Shown: positions 15,060 through 24,924 of the stretch, in pieces
Numbering within the stretch: the first letter of the stretch is position 1
How the letters are laid out: the number at the start of each line of letters is the position of its first letter
Origin: Microbacterium sp. BK668
GTDB lineage: Bacteria; Actinomycetota; Actinomycetes; Actinomycetales; Microbacteriaceae
Direction of reading: 5' to 3'
Length of the DNA: 64,000 nt
Assembly: GCF_004362195.1 (NCBI RefSeq)
Contig: NZ_SNWG01000002.1
Span: 124,001 to 188,000, forward strand
The notes under the pieces: generated by a model
What the model saw: only the letters and a program-made list of their open reading frames with translations
Told to the model about the DNA's origin: nothing
The model's database searches: none
Position numbers and translations under genes: made by a program

Positions 15060-15392
15060 GTGGTGAAGGTTCTGGCGTACGCGGGTGGCGAGTATCTGAC
15101 GGGCGACGACATCGCCGATGCGCTCCTGGACTACAGCCAGGCGCTCGCGGACGTGGGGTCGGCGGCGAGCGTCGAGATCCCCATCGTGGCCAAGGACGGC
15201 CACCACGCCGAGGCGACCTTCCTCGTCGGACCGGCGAGCCAGATCGTGGCGACGACCGCCGAGGGGGAGTACGAGGAGCTCGTGGACGACGATCTCGTGC
15301 ATCGCCTGCGTGGGCTCGCCCGCGCGCTGCACCCTGTTGCGGTCCCCGTCGACGCCGACGACCGCCCGACCGACTTCGATTCGGCGATCTGA
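15060..15392 (+). CDS. Hypothetical protein
   Basis: A 110-residue protein with a GTG start; a second GTG directly after it (15063) is an equal possibility. The sequence looks like a real compact domain (mixed hydrophobic strands and helices, e.g. VKVLAYAGGEYLTGDDIADALLDYSQAL), and codon use is like that of its neighbours. There is no signal peptide or membrane helix and no Cys. I do not recognise the family. It is divergent from the SDR gene at 14915 and convergent with the broken SDR gene at 15432-16097. An AAAGAG stretch lies near the start. Confidence 0.6.
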   Translation: MVKVLAYAGGEYLTGDDIADALLDYSQALADVGSAASVEIPIVAKDGHHAEATFLVGPASQIVATTAEGEYEELVDDDLVHRLRGLARALHPVAVPVDADDRPTDFDSAI

Positions 15393-15431
15393 AACCCACC
15401 TGCCCGCCCGGAACGACGAGGGCCCGGCGGG

Positions 15432-16097
15432 TCAGAAGCGCGCCGAGAAGCCGCCGTCGGCGTGCAGCAGCTGACCCGAGATCCAGCGGCCCTCGGGTGA
15501 CACGAGGAACGACACCGTCGCCGCGATGTCGCTCGGCGTGCCCAGGCGACCGAGCGGCTGGTGCGCTCGCAGGGCGCCGCGCACGCCGTCGTCCATCCAT
15601 CCCGTGTCGACCGGACCCGGGTTGAGGACGTTGGCCGAGATGCCGAGCGTGCCGAGCTCCCGGGCGGCGGAGATGACGATGCGGTCGAGGGCGCCCTTGG
15701 ACGCGCCGTAGGGGAGGTTCCCCGTGGTGTGGTCGCTCGTCAGTGCCACCACGACGCCTCCGTCGGCCGGCACCTGACGGGCGAACGCTGCGATGAGGAG
15801 GAGGCTCGCGCGCGCGTTGACGGCGACGTGGGTGTCGAAGCTCTCGGCGGTGGTGTCGAGGATGCCGGACTCCACGTCGTGCGCGTGGCTCAGGACAAGG
15901 GCCGAGATCTACCCGTGCGCTGCGCGAACGGTCTCCACGAGGGCGTCGGGACCGTCGGGGGTGGAGAGATCGCACGGGAAGTGGGCGTCGCGGAGGTCGC
16001 TCGTCGCGACCTCCCAGCCGTCCGCGCGCAGACGCGGCACGACACCCGCGGCGATGCTGTTCGCGCGCGCGGCGCCGGTGACCAGGGCAAGGGGCAT
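15432..16097 (-). pseudogene. SDR family oxidoreductase interrupted by an in-frame amber codon
   Basis: The frame starts at ATG 16097 with an SDR N-terminus (PLALVTGAARANSIA) and reads 62 residues to a TAG at 15909-15911. In the same frame, with no shift, it goes straight on as ISALVLSHAHDVESGILDTT and the rest of an SDR, including the catalytic Ser region (ALTSDHT), the Tyr-x-x-x-Lys YGASK and the C-terminal ISGQLLHADGG, to the stop at 15432. Apart from the nonsense codon the gene is intact. CAG (Gln) to TAG is one of the single changes that would explain it. The loss is therefore recent, or it is a sequencing error. Restart at GTG 15875 would lack the cofactor motif. Confidence 0.85.
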
Positions 16098-16119
16098 GGC
16101 AGGACCCTAGCGGGAACGA

Positions 16120-16153
16120 GAGAAGGGGCCGCCCTGGCGGGCGGCCCCTTCTC
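16120..16153. terminator. Strong symmetric hairpin between tRNA-Arg and the SDR pseudogene
   Basis: A perfect 14-base-pair stem (16120-16133 with 16140-16153) with a six-base loop. It lies just after the 3' end of the tRNA on the minus strand and would terminate the tRNA transcript. The TTCTC/GAGAA outer arms give a short U-rich end in both directions. Confidence 0.75.
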
Positions 16154-16158
16154 GTACG

Positions 16159-16231
16159 CGCCCCCGACAGGAATCGAACCTGCGACCTTTGGTACCGGAA
16201 ACCAACGCTCTATCCCCTGAGCTACGGAGGC
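16159..16231 (-). tRNA. tRNA-Arg (anticodon CCG)
   Basis: A complete 73-base cloverleaf on the minus strand. The acceptor stem pairs GCCTCCG with CGGGGGC (one G-U). The D-loop is GCTCAGGGGATAGAGC, and the anticodon stem TTGGT/ACCAA closes the loop TTCCGGT with anticodon CCG, which reads the Arg codon CGG. The T-arm is GCAGG TTCGAAT CCTGT. The 3' CCA is not encoded. A 14-bp hairpin follows. No integrase gene or duplicated 3' end was seen next to it. Confidence 0.97.
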
Positions 16232-16289
16232 GTACCGATCGAGGGTATCACCGAGCGAGCACCGTCCCGTGCCGCCAGCCGGGGAAGCA

Positions 16290-17078
16290 TCAGCCGGCGT
16301 CGGCGGTCACGCCGTTGCCCTCGGCGAGCCTGGCAAGGCCTGTGGCGAGCCGCTCGGCGAGGAGCGCGTGGCCCTCGGTCGTGGGGTGGTCGCGGCCGAT
16401 GTCGGACGTGTCGATGACCGTGCTGTAGTTGGCTTCGGTGATCCAGTTCTCCGCGATGGGGGAGATGTACCACCAGCCGCGTGCGGCCGCGAGCTCGGCG
16501 AGATCGGCGTCGATCCTCGCCGTGGGCTTCTCGACGGGCAGGACCTGCGGCGCGGGGCCCAGGATGACGAACTGGGCCTCGGGATAGAGCTCGGCCAGCG
16601 AGTTCCAGGCTGCGGTGACGGCCGCGCGGTATCCCGCCGGGTACAGGCGCCGGTCATTGATCGAGCCCTCGACGATCACGAGATCGGGATCGAGGTTCGG
16701 GTCGAGCTGCGCGATGCGCTCGCCGAAGCTGCCGCCGTCGAGGCCGGGCTTGAGATAGCCGCTTCCGCGGACCCCGTCGACGACGGTGTTCCAGCCGAGC
16801 GTCTCGCCGATCACGTAGGCGTAGCCCAGAGTCGGAACCGTCGCGGCCGACCCGTAGGTCCACGAGTCGCCGAAGACCAGCACCGTCGGCTCCTCCGGGA
16901 GGACAAGGGGTGCCGGGGCGACGGCTGCCGCTTGGGCTCGAGCGACGGACGCGACCGGCTCGACGGGGTTCATCCAGGCCCTCCAGGCGCCGACCGAGCA
17001 GACGACGGCGACGGCGACCAGGAGGCCGATCAGCAGCCACACCGGACGCCGCGCGCGACTGCGTCCGTGCGGGTTCAC
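16290..17078 (-). CDS. SGNH/GDSL hydrolase, membrane-anchored or secreted
   Basis: A 262-residue protein with an N-terminal hydrophobic segment (about 12-32) after a basic start, so it is exported, probably anchored by an uncleaved signal. The SGNH blocks are present: FGDSWTYGS (block I, nucleophile Ser), GVRGSGY (Gly block), EGSINDRR (Asn block) and DHPTTEGHAL (block V with Asp and His). Members are esterases, lipases or acetyl-hydrolases of polysaccharides. Substrate unknown. It lies upstream of tRNA-Arg on the same strand and is divergent from the transglutaminase-like gene. Confidence 0.88.
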   Translation of the reverse strand: MNPHGRSRARRPVWLLIGLLVAVAVVCSVGAWRAWMNPVEPVASVARAQAAAVAPAPLVLPEEPTVLVFGDSWTYGSAATVPTLGYAYVIGETLGWNTVVDGVRGSGYLKPGLDGGSFGERIAQLDPNLDPDLVIVEGSINDRRLYPAGYRAAVTAAWNSLAELYPEAQFVILGPAPQVLPVEKPTARIDADLAELAAARGWWYISPIAENWITEANYSTVIDTSDIGRDHPTTEGHALLAERLATGLARLAEGNGVTADAG

Positions 17079-17249
17079 GCGGGCGAGTGTACGTCAGAAT
17101 TCCCGGAACGCCGCATCGGCCCGGAACCCGCGGAAAACCGGGGCGCGCGGCATCCCCCTACGCCCGTCGGGAAGCGCTCCCGGCTCCGTTGCCGCACGTC
17201 TTTCATCCGTGCGGGCGGAGCGGTCGTCACGGCATGCGAGGATACTGCG

Positions 17250-18101
17250 GTGCAACGCCTCGTGACCGCCGAACTCGACCTCGATCTGGGGTCGTCCGTC
17301 GACCTCATCTTCCAGATCACGGCGGCCCAGCAGGTGCCGGTCGTCAGCGAGGAGCTGACGTTCACACAGGGCGAGCGCGTGTACACGCCGACGGAGATCG
17401 TCGACCAGTCGGGCAGCCGGCTGCATCGCCTGATGGGCGAGGCCGGACGCCTCGAGGTGCGCTACCGGGCGACCGTGGAGGGGCAGATGGCGGCGAGCCG
17501 CACGAGCGACCTCGAGGCCATCACCTACCTCCGCCCCAGCCGCTACTGCCAGTCCGACGAGGTGTTCTCGCAGGCCCGCCGGCAGTTCAAGGGCCTGCAC
17601 GGCTACGAGCTCATCGCCGCCGTCAGCGACTTCGTCGCGACGAGCACGACCTACACGCCGGGCCTCAGCCAGGGCACCGACAGCGCCGTCACAACGCTCA
17701 TGACCGGTCAGGGAGTGTGCCGCGACTACGCGCACGTCGTCATCGCGCTGCTGCGCGCGATGGACATGCCGGCCCGGTACGCCGCGTGCTTCGCGCCGGG
17801 GCTCCGGCCGATGGACTTCCACGCCGTCGCCGAGGCGTACCACGACGGCGCCTGGTACGTCATCGACGCGACGCGCCTGGCGAACCGCCGCTCGCTCGTG
17901 CGCATCGCGACGGGCCGGGATGCCGCGGACTGCGCGTTCCTGAGCTACCACGGCGGGTACGTGGGCCTCGCGCGCATGCGGGTCGACGCTGCGGTCCTGC
18001 CCGACGACGTGTCGGGCGAGGGCCTCCAGACGCAGCCGGTCCGGGCCGAGGCATCCGATCCCGCCGCCGACGACCCCGCGAGCCTCGTCCAGCTCTCCTG
18101 A
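17250..18101 (+). CDS. Transglutaminase-like family protein
   Basis: A 283-residue protein. An N-terminal beta-rich domain (TAELDLDLGSSVDLIFQI) precedes a transglutaminase-like core with the catalytic triad: Cys in GQGVCRDYAH, His in MDFHAVAEAY and Asp in VIDATR. This two-domain layout is that of the bacterial transglutaminase-like cysteine proteases/amidases often found in actinobacteria. The start is uncertain: GTG 17250 gives the family N-terminus and lies just after GATACT (17241-17246), and GTG 17262 is an alternative. The open frame extends far upstream but is antisense to the SGNH gene there. No signal peptide, so probably cytoplasmic. Confidence 0.85.
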   Translation: MQRLVTAELDLDLGSSVDLIFQITAAQQVPVVSEELTFTQGERVYTPTEIVDQSGSRLHRLMGEAGRLEVRYRATVEGQMAASRTSDLEAITYLRPSRYCQSDEVFSQARRQFKGLHGYELIAAVSDFVATSTTYTPGLSQGTDSAVTTLMTGQGVCRDYAHVVIALLRAMDMPARYAACFAPGLRPMDFHAVAEAYHDGAWYVIDATRLANRRSLVRIATGRDAADCAFLSYHGGYVGLARMRVDAAVLPDDVSGEGLQTQPVRAEASDPAADDPASLVQLS

Positions 18102-18305
18102 CCCGCCGGTCCCTTCGCGAATCCACTCATTCGCGCCTCGGACTCCACCCTCGAGCCGCTCGAGAACCGCTTCTCGGGCGGGACCGTGTGGGTTGACGCC
18201 CGGCGGTGAGTCACGCTCGCCTCCCCAAGCGCGGAGGAGTCATCGGTGCTCCACAGGGGCGGGGGGCATGGATGCCGAGGCGCTGCCGTCGCGCACGCTC
18301 GAGGT

Positions 18306-19358
18306 GTGAACCTCGACGAAGTGAGCGCCCACGTCCTGTCGGCGGAGTCGCTGCGCATGTCGCGCCGACTGAGCCGCGAGGGCCTTCGGGTCGCCGTCGC
18401 GCAGAAGTCGATCATCGTCGTGCATCGGGGCTGGTACGTGGACGCCGACACGTGGTCGCGCTGGTTCGCGGAGGAGCGTCATGCCGCACGCGCGATCGCG
18501 GCCGCCCGGGCGGCGCGCGGCGGCGACGTCGTGTTGTCGCACACCTCGGCCGCCGTGCTGTGGAACCTCCCGCTCTTCCGTTACGAGCCATCCCGAGTCC
18601 ACGTGTCCGGAGCGACGGCCCACGGCCTGACCAAGGGGCCCGGGCTTGCGCGGCACGCCACGCGCGTTGAGGACGACTGGGAGACGATCGGCGGTCTGCG
18701 GGTCACGAGCCTCGCTCGCACCGTGGCGGACGTGGTCGGCATCCTGCCGTTGGAGGCGGCCGTGGCGCTCGCGGACGCCGCATCGCGCCTGGTCGCGTGG
18801 GACTCGGCGAACCGGACGTATGCCGACGGGGCGGCCGACCGATTTCGCACCGACGTCCTGGCTCGACCCGCCCTGCAACCAGGTGCCCGCGGCGTGGTGC
18901 AGGCCCGATGGGTGGTCGGCTTCGCCGACGGGCGCGCCGAGTCGCCCCTCGAGAGCGTGAGCCGCCTCTACCTCCTGCTTCTGGGCTTCGCCGCACCTCG
19001 GCTGCAGGTGCGGGTCTCGCACAGCCGCGGCTTCTACGAACTCGACTTCGCTCTGGACGATGCGGATGTGTGGGCAGAAGTGGACGGCACCGTGAAGTAC
19101 ACGGATGCAGCGGTGCTCGCCGACCGCACGGCAGCTGACATCGTGCTCGCCGAGAAGCGGCGTGAGGACGACATCCGCGGGCGCACGGGACGGCGCGTGA
19201 TCCGCTGGGGCTCGAGGGAACTGAGAGACCTCGAGCGCTTCCGAGCGGTCCTCGCGTCGTTCGGCGTGCGTCCGTCGCGACAGCCGGTGCAGCCGCCCCC
19301 GACGTTTCGCGACGTACGTCGGGGCGCGGCGGTGCCGAGACCTCACATCGCCGCGTGA
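18306..19358 (+). CDS. AbiEi-antitoxin-like N-terminus fused to a Vsr/PD-(D/E)XK-like domain
   Basis: A 350-residue protein. The N-terminal ~55 residues (SRRLSREGLRVAVAQKSIIVVHRGWYV) look like the winged-helix domain of AbiEi-type antitoxins. The C-terminal ~100 residues resemble a DUF559/Vsr-like nuclease core: ESPLES with an early Glu, YELDFAL with Asp, then AEVDGTVKY with the Glu-x-Asp-x-x-x-Lys order and a final VIRWGSREL. Such proteins are numerous in actinobacteria and are labelled type IV toxin-antitoxin or endonuclease-domain proteins; the function is not established. No AbiEii nucleotidyltransferase toxin is adjacent. Start GTG 18306 is chosen from the family N-terminus. Confidence 0.75.
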   Translation: MNLDEVSAHVLSAESLRMSRRLSREGLRVAVAQKSIIVVHRGWYVDADTWSRWFAEERHAARAIAAARAARGGDVVLSHTSAAVLWNLPLFRYEPSRVHVSGATAHGLTKGPGLARHATRVEDDWETIGGLRVTSLARTVADVVGILPLEAAVALADAASRLVAWDSANRTYADGAADRFRTDVLARPALQPGARGVVQARWVVGFADGRAESPLESVSRLYLLLLGFAAPRLQVRVSHSRGFYELDFALDDADVWAEVDGTVKYTDAAVLADRTAADIVLAEKRREDDIRGRTGRRVIRWGSRELRDLERFRAVLASFGVRPSRQPVQPPPTFRDVRRGAAVPRPHIAA

Positions 19359-19490
19359 GCCTCCACGCCGCGGCCGCCCGGAGATCGATGGTCGAGCGCG
19401 CGTGTGTTGGGTCGGCGCCTCACGCCGGCGGGGATGAGGGGGGAGGGTGGGGCGGGGCGAGGGCGCATCGGGAGGAGAGGCGCCGAAACG

Positions 19491-19496
19491 TAGACT
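19491..19496 (+). promoter_or_regulatory. -10 element (TAGACT) of the argS operon
   Basis: TAGACT is nine bases before the ATG at 19506, in the arrangement repeated at prmC and tsaC. Confidence 0.55.
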
Positions 19497-19505
19497 GGTG
19501 CGGTT

Positions 19506-21170
19506 ATGACTCCTGACGCACTCTCCGCCGCTCTCGCCGCCGTCATCGTCCCCCTCGCCGAGGCGCGGCGTCCGGGATCCGGCGAAGGCGTCACGGCGTC
19601 GGGGCTTCCCCTCGAGCGCCCGAAGAACCGCGAGCACGGCGACTGGGCGTCCAATGCCGCACTCAAGCTCGCCAAGGCCGTCGGGGCGAACCCGCGCGAA
19701 TTCGCTGCCGAGATCGCCGGCAAGCTGGCCGAGACGCCGGGCGTGGCGAGCGTCGAGGTCGCGGGGCCGGGCTTCATCAACATCCGGCTGGATGCCGCGG
19801 CCGCCGGCGCGCTCGCGAAGAGCATCGTCGATGCCGGCGCCGCCTTCGGGACCAGCACCGCTCTCGCCGACGAGGTGATCAACCTCGAGTTCGTCTCCGC
19901 CAATCCCACCGGGCCCATCCATCTCGGCGGCACGCGATGGGCCGCCGTCGGCGACTCGCTGGCGCGCATCCTCGCCTCTCAGGGCGCGAAGGTCACGCGC
20001 GAGTACTACTTCAACGACCACGGCGCGCAGATCGATCGCTTCGCGCGCAGCCTCGTCGCCGCACACGAGGGCCTGCCGACCCCCGAAGACGGCTACGGCG
20101 GCGGCTACATCGCCGACATCGCCCGCCGCGTCGCCCTGGCGTACGAGGGCGACATCGATGCGCTCGACCCAGACGCGAAGCAGGAGGCGTTCCGCGAGCT
20201 CGGCGTCGGCTTCATGTTCGACGAGATCAAGAAGAGCCTCCACGACTTCGGGGTCGACTTCGACGTCTACTTCCACGAGAACGACCTGCACGAGTCCGGC
20301 GCCGTCGAGCGCGCCGTCGAGCGGCTGCGGGATCTCGGCCACATCTTCGAAGAGGACGGCGCGGTCTGGCTGCGCTCCACCACGTTCGGCGACGACCGTG
20401 ACCGCGTCGTGATCCGCTCCAACGGCACGCCCGCCTACATCTCGGGCGACCTCGCCTACTACCTCGACAAGCGCGAGCGCGGCTTCAACCGGTGCATCAT
20501 CATGCTCGGCGCCGACCATCACGGCTACGTCAAGCGCCTCATGGCGATGTGCGCCGCGTTCGGGGACGAGCCCTACGTCAGCCTGCAGATCCTGATCGGC
20601 CAGCTCGTGAACCTGGTCAAGGACGGCCAGCCCGTGCGCATGTCCAAGCGCGCCGGCACCGTCGTGACGATGGAGGACCTCGTGGAGATCGTGGGCGTGG
20701 ATGCCGCGCGCTACGCCCTCACGCGGAGCTCGGCCGACTCGAACCTCGACGTCGACCTCGATGTGCTCCAGCGCCGCACGAACGACAACCCCGTCTTCTA
20801 CGTGCAGTACGCGCACGCCCGCACCCACAACGTCGGGCGCAACGCCGACGCGGCGGGCGTCGACCGGTCGGAGTTCGCCCCCGAGCTGCTCGACCACGAG
20901 ACCGAGTCCGCGCTCCTGGGCGCGCTGCAGGAGTTCCCGCGCGTCGTCGCGTTCGCGGCGGAGACCCGCGAGCCGCATCGGGTCGCCCGCTTCCTCGAGG
21001 AGCTCGCCGGCCTCTACCACCGGTGGTACGACAACTGCCGCGTGATCCCGCAGGGCGACGACCCCGTGGAGACGCTCCACCGCACCCGGCGGTGGCTCAA
21101 CGATGCGACCGGCCAGGTTCTGCGCAACGGACTGTCCCTGCTCGGAGTCCACGCACCGGAACGGATGTAG
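19506..21170 (+). CDS. argS: Arginyl-tRNA synthetase
   Basis: A 554-residue class I aminoacyl-tRNA synthetase that charges tRNA-Arg. The additional N-terminal domain (about 1-110) is followed by the HIGH-type motif GPIHLGGTR (about 137-145; the last His is Gly, as in many ArgS) and the KMSKS-type motif RMSKRAGT (about 379-386). The C-terminal DALR anticodon-binding domain ends with [37 protein letters not shown] features. It is the first gene of the conserved lysine/threonine synthesis cluster. The DUF2993 gene follows after four bases. Confidence 0.97.
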   Translation: MTPDALSAALAAVIVPLAEARRPGSGEGVTASGLPLERPKNREHGDWASNAALKLAKAVGANPREFAAEIAGKLAETPGVASVEVAGPGFINIRLDAAAAGALAKSIVDAGAAFGTSTALADEVINLEFVSANPTGPIHLGGTRWAAVGDSLARILASQGAKVTREYYFNDHGAQIDRFARSLVAAHEGLPTPEDGYGGGYIADIARRVALAYEGDIDALDPDAKQEAFRELGVGFMFDEIKKSLHDFGVDFDVYFHENDLHESGAVERAVERLRDLGHIFEEDGAVWLRSTTFGDDRDRVVIRSNGTPAYISGDLAYYLDKRERGFNRCIIMLGADHHGYVKRLMAMCAAFGDEPYVSLQILIGQLVNLVKDGQPVRMSKRAGTVVTMEDLVEIVGVDAARYALTRSSADSNLDVDLDVLQRRTNDNPVFYVQYAHARTHNVGRNADAAGVDRSEFAPELLDHETESALLGALQEFPRVVAFAAETREPHRVARFLEELAGLYHRWYDNCRVIPQGDDPVETLHRTRRWLNDATGQVLRNGLSLLGVHAPERM

Positions 21171-21174
21171 CGAC

Positions 21175-21999
21175 ATGACCGTCGGCGACACGCAGCCCAC
21201 TCAGCCGCTCCCGGACTGGACGACGGCTCCCCCCGAGCCCCGCCGTCGCCGCCGCGCATGGCCCTGGATCCTCGCCGCGGCGATCGTCATCGGCCTCGCG
21301 GTGGCGGCGTGGTTCCTCGGCGAGAGCATCGCGCGGGGGATCGTCGAGAAGACCATCCGCGATCAGGTCGTGACGAGCCTGGCGCTGCCGGCCGACCAGG
21401 AGGTCGACGTCGAGGTGGCCGGAACCGTCATTCCGCAGCTCGTCGCCGGAACGCTCGACGACGTGACCGTGTCGTCGGACGACGTGTCGTTCGGCGAGTT
21501 CAGCGGGGATGTGACCGTGCACGCGACGGGCATCGGCATCCGCGGCGAACCCGAGGCAGACGCCGCCACGGCCACCGTGCGCCTGGACGAGAACGAGCTC
21601 AAGGCGCTCCTCGCCGGCGTCCAGGACTTCCCCGTCGACTCGCTCAGCCTTGCATCGCCCGACCTCGCGGTGTCGACCGAGCTCCAGTTCCTCGGCATCG
21701 CCGTCCCGATCGGGGTGTCGCTCACGCCGTCCGCCGCCGACGGCGACATCGTGCTGACTCCGTCGAGCCTGCAGGTCGCGGGGGCGGAGGTCTCGGCGGA
21801 CGACCTGACCTCCCGCTTCGGAGCGATCGCCGACACAGTCCTGAAGGACTACACCGTCTGCATCGCGCAGTACATCCCGGCCGGGCTCACGCTCACTCAG
21901 GTCCAGGTCGACGGCGACCACGTCGTCGCCGACTTCGACGTGGACGGACGCATCGCGAGCGATCCCGCGCTCCGCGAGAACGGGACCTGCGACGCGTGA
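21175..21999 (+). CDS. DUF2993 (LmeA-like) single-pass membrane protein
   Basis: A 274-residue protein. A basic N-terminal tail (RRRRRAW) leads to one transmembrane helix (about 26-46), with the rest extracytoplasmic. The following blocks (SIARGIVEKTIRDQV, LVAGTLDDVTVSSDDV, ATVRLDENELKALL) match the DUF2993 family, whose mycobacterial member LmeA binds phospholipids and supports lipomannan and lipoarabinomannan maturation. A role in envelope glycolipid handling is inferred. The start ATG is four bases after the argS stop. In M. tuberculosis argS is followed directly by lysA, so this gene is an insertion in the order. Confidence 0.78.
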   Translation: MTVGDTQPTQPLPDWTTAPPEPRRRRRAWPWILAAAIVIGLAVAAWFLGESIARGIVEKTIRDQVVTSLALPADQEVDVEVAGTVIPQLVAGTLDDVTVSSDDVSFGEFSGDVTVHATGIGIRGEPEADAATATVRLDENELKALLAGVQDFPVDSLSLASPDLAVSTELQFLGIAVPIGVSLTPSAADGDIVLTPSSLQVAGAEVSADDLTSRFGAIADTVLKDYTVCIAQYIPAGLTLTQVQVDGDHVVADFDVDGRIASDPALRENGTCDA

Positions 22000-22055
22000 C
22001 GCCGCCCGCGCGACCGTGCCCGCACCGCAGGCCGGGAGCGGCATACGGCGTGCCC

Positions 22056-22061
22056 TAGACT
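22056..22061 (+). promoter_or_regulatory. -10 element (TAGACT) upstream of lysA
   Basis: TAGACT about 100 bases before the preferred lysA start, giving a separate promoter for lysA-hom-thrC-thrB. The alternative lysA start GTG 22080 would lie only ten bases into this transcript. Confidence 0.5.
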
Positions 22062-22160
22062 GCAAGGACTGCCCGGCGCGTGAGTCCACCGGCCGCGGCA
22101 TCCGTCGCCCTGTCCGTCGGGACGACGTCGCGCCGAAGCCTTCACCGATTGGTCCCCGCC

Positions 22161-23609
22161 GTGTCCGCCGCCCCGCAGAGCCGAGCCACCCCCGTGCCGG
22201 CCGCCCCGGATGATGCGAACGACCTGCCGGCGAGCGTCTGGCCGGAGGCCGCCGAGCGCGACGAGCACGGGGTCCTCGTGCTGGGGGGCATCCGCGCCAC
22301 CGCGCTGCGCGAGCGATTCGGCACTCCCCTCTACGTGCTCGATGAGGACGAGGTGCGCCGCGCCGCACGGCGCACGCTGGCGGCCTTCCGCTCGGCGGCG
22401 GGCGCGCACGGCGCGCAGGCGCGCGTGTACTACGCCGGGAAGGCCTTCCTCTCCACCGAGGTCGTCCGGTGGGTGATGGAGGAGGGCTTCGCCGTCGATG
22501 TGTGCACCGGAGGAGAGCTCGCGGTCGCGCTCGCTGCCGGCGCCGACCCCGCCCGCCTGGGGTTCCACGGCAACAACAAGAGCGTCCGCGAGCTCGAGCG
22601 CGCCGTCGAGGTCGGCATCGGCTCCATCGTCCTCGACAGCTGGATCGAGCTCGAGCGCCTCGCCGCGATCGTCGAGCGCCGCGACGCCCGGCAGGCGGTG
22701 CTGCTCCGCGTCAGCAGCGGCGTGCACGCCGAGACGCATGACTTCCTCGCGACGGCTCACGAGGACCAGAAGTTCGGCTTCACGCTGGAGGATGCCCCGG
22801 CCGCCGTCGCGCGCATCCGGGAGCTCGACGGTCTCGAGTTCACGGGACTGCACTGCCACATCGGGTCTCAGATCTTCGGCACGGCGGGCTTCCGCGAGTC
22901 CGCGGCGCGCGTCGTCGAGCTGCACGCCGAGCTTCTCGCGGGCGGGGACATCCCGGTCCTCAATCTCGGCGGCGGCTTCGGAATCGCCTACCGTCCCGAG
23001 GACGATCCCACGCCGATCGAGGCGCTGGCCACCGGCATCGTCGACGCGGTGGCGCAGGAGTGCGCCGTGCGCGGCATCCCCGTCCCCCATCTCGCCTTCG
23101 AGCCGGGCCGCGCGATCGTCGGCAAGGCGGGCGTGACGCTCTACGAGGTGGGGACGACGAAACCCGTCCAGGTGGACGACGCGCTCACGCGGCTCTACGT
23201 GAGCGTCGACGGCGGCATGAGCGACAACGCGCGGCCCGCCCTCTACGGTGCGCAGTACAGCGCGCGCATCGCATCGCGCACGAGCGACGCGGATCCCGTG
23301 CTCGCCCGGGTCGTCGGCAAGCACTGCGAGTCGGGCGACATCGTGGTGGATGCCGAGCACCTCCCCGGAGACGTCGCCCCCGGCGATCTCCTCGCCGTCC
23401 CCGCGACGGGCGCGTACTGCTTCTCGCTCGCGAACACCTACAACTACGTCCCCCGTCCGCCCGTCGTGGCGCTGCGCGGGGGCGAGGCGCGCGTCATCGT
23501 GCGCGGCGAGACGGTCGACGACCTCCTCGCGCGGGACGCCGGCCTCACCGCCACCCCGACGGAAGGGAACGACATGCCGAGAATGAGTCAGCGGAGCGAG
23601 ACGACGTGA
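22161..23609 (+). CDS. lysA: Diaminopimelate decarboxylase
   Basis: A 482-residue PLP enzyme (fold type III, alanine-racemase-like barrel) that converts meso-diaminopimelate to L-lysine. The PLP lysine is in [10 protein letters not shown], and [25 protein letters not shown] and CESGDIV are the usual substrate and cofactor blocks. GTG 22161 is preferred because the length then fits the family; GTG 22080 would add 27 residues of low complexity and cannot be excluded. The stop overlaps the hom start (GTGA). In lineages with lysine-type peptidoglycan, lysine is also used for the wall. Confidence 0.94.
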   Translation: MSAAPQSRATPVPAAPDDANDLPASVWPEAAERDEHGVLVLGGIRATALRERFGTPLYVLDEDEVRRAARRTLAAFRSAAGAHGAQARVYYAGKAFLSTEVVRWVMEEGFAVDVCTGGELAVALAAGADPARLGFHGNNKSVRELERAVEVGIGSIVLDSWIELERLAAIVERRDARQAVLLRVSSGVHAETHDFLATAHEDQKFGFTLEDAPAAVARIRELDGLEFTGLHCHIGSQIFGTAGFRESAARVVELHAELLAGGDIPVLNLGGGFGIAYRPEDDPTPIEALATGIVDAVAQECAVRGIPVPHLAFEPGRAIVGKAGVTLYEVGTTKPVQVDDALTRLYVSVDGGMSDNARPALYGAQYSARIASRTSDADPVLARVVGKHCESGDIVVDAEHLPGDVAPGDLLAVPATGAYCFSLANTYNYVPRPPVVALRGGEARVIVRGETVDDLLARDAGLTATPTEGNDMPRMSQRSETT

Positions 23610-24919
23610 CCGACTACCGTCGCCTGCGCGTCGCGCTGCTCGGGGCCGGAGCCGTGGGCTCCCAGGTCGCCGCGCTGCTGCTTCGCCACGGGCAGGAGCT
23701 GGCCGACCGCGCAGGGGCGACCCTCGAGCTCGTCGGCATCGCCGTGCGGGACCCGGCGGCCAAGCGCGACGCCGACCTTCCCGCCGAGCTGTTCACGACC
23801 GACGTGGAGCCCCTCATCGTCGGCTCCGACATCGTCATCGAGCTCATGGGAGGCATCGAGCCGGCGCGATCCCATCTCCTGCAGGCGATCAACTCGGGTG
23901 CCGACGTCGTGACGGCGAACAAGGCGCTTCTGGCGACGCACGGCCCCGAGATCTTCGACGCCGCCGACCAGGTCGGCGCGCAGGTCTACTACGAGGCCGC
24001 TGCGGCCGGCGCCATCCCGATCATCCGGCCGCTGCGGGACTCGCTCGCCGGCGACCGTGTGCAGCGGATCATGGGCATCGTCAACGGGACCACCAACTAC
24101 ATCCTCGATCGCATGGACACCGAGGGCGCCGAGCTCGCGGACGTGCTCGCGGACGCTCAGCGCCTCGGGTACGCCGAAGCGGACCCGACGGCGGACGTCG
24201 AGGGGTACGACGCCGCGCAGAAGGCCGCGATCCTGGCGAGCCTCGCCTTCCACACGACGGTCCCGCTGGAGAGCGTCCACCGCGAGGGCATCACAGGCAT
24301 CGACAAGGCGATGATGGACGCCGCGCGTCACGCGGGCTATGTCGTCAAGCTGCTCGCCGTGTGCGAGCGCCTGACCGACGGCTCGGGCGAGTCGATCTCG
24401 GTCCGCGTCTACCCCGCCCTCATCGATCGCACCCACCCCCTCGCGAGCGTGCACGGCGCCAACAACGCCGTCTTCGTGCAGGCCGAGGCGGCCGGCAACC
24501 TCATGTTCTACGGCGCGGGCGCGGGAGGGGTGCAGACGGCCTCCGCCGTCCTCGGCGACGTCGTCTCGGCGGCGCGGCGGCACATCGCGGGCGGTGTCGG
24601 CGTCGGGGAGTCCACCCGGGCGAACCTCCCGATCGTCGAGATCGGCCGGGTCACGACCAGCTACCAGATCACCCTCGAGGTCGACGACGAGCCCGGCGTG
24701 CTCGCGACGATCGCCGGCATCCTCAGCGAGGGCCGCGTCTCCATCGCGACCCTCGAGCAGACCGTGGTCACCGAGGCGAACGGCGAGCCCGGGGTCGCGC
24801 GGCTCGTGATCGGAACCCACAAGGCCCTGGAGCAGGACCTGAGCGAGACCGTCCGACGGCTCGCCGCGAGCGGCGTCGTCGAGCGCGTCGTCTCGGTCCT
24901 GCGCGTGGAAGGAGACTGA
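23606..24919 (+). CDS. hom: Homoserine dehydrogenase
   Basis: A 437-residue NAD(P)-dependent oxidoreductase that reduces aspartate semialdehyde to homoserine. The N-terminal Rossmann motif is [11 protein letters not shown] (10-20), and the catalytic domain has NGTTNYIL and the signature region with ADPTADVEG and [16 protein letters not shown]-terminal ACT domain (about 350-420, [20 protein letters not shown]) is the usual site of threonine feedback control. Start GTG 23606 overlaps the lysA stop, so translation is coupled. It is followed by thrC after five bases. Confidence 0.96.
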   Translation: MTDYRRLRVALLGAGAVGSQVAALLLRHGQELADRAGATLELVGIAVRDPAAKRDADLPAELFTTDVEPLIVGSDIVIELMGGIEPARSHLLQAINSGADVVTANKALLATHGPEIFDAADQVGAQVYYEAAAAGAIPIIRPLRDSLAGDRVQRIMGIVNGTTNYILDRMDTEGAELADVLADAQRLGYAEADPTADVEGYDAAQKAAILASLAFHTTVPLESVHREGITGIDKAMMDAARHAGYVVKLLAVCERLTDGSGESISVRVYPALIDRTHPLASVHGANNAVFVQAEAAGNLMFYGAGAGGVQTASAVLGDVVSAARRHIAGGVGVGESTRANLPIVEIGRVTTSYQITLEVDDEPGVLATIAGILSEGRVSIATLEQTVVTEANGEPGVARLVIGTHKALEQDLSETVRRLAASGVVERVVSVLRVEGD

Positions 24920-24924
24920 CCGAC

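Noticed and set aside
16159-16231. tRNA-Arg as a possible integration site
   Set aside because: No integrase, excisionase or duplicated tRNA 3' end is visible on either side.
18240-21200. A 986-codon open frame on the minus strand
   Set aside because: It runs antisense to the AbiEi-like gene, argS and its neighbour; it is Arg/Gly/Val-rich with no domain, as expected of the complement of GC-rich coding DNA.
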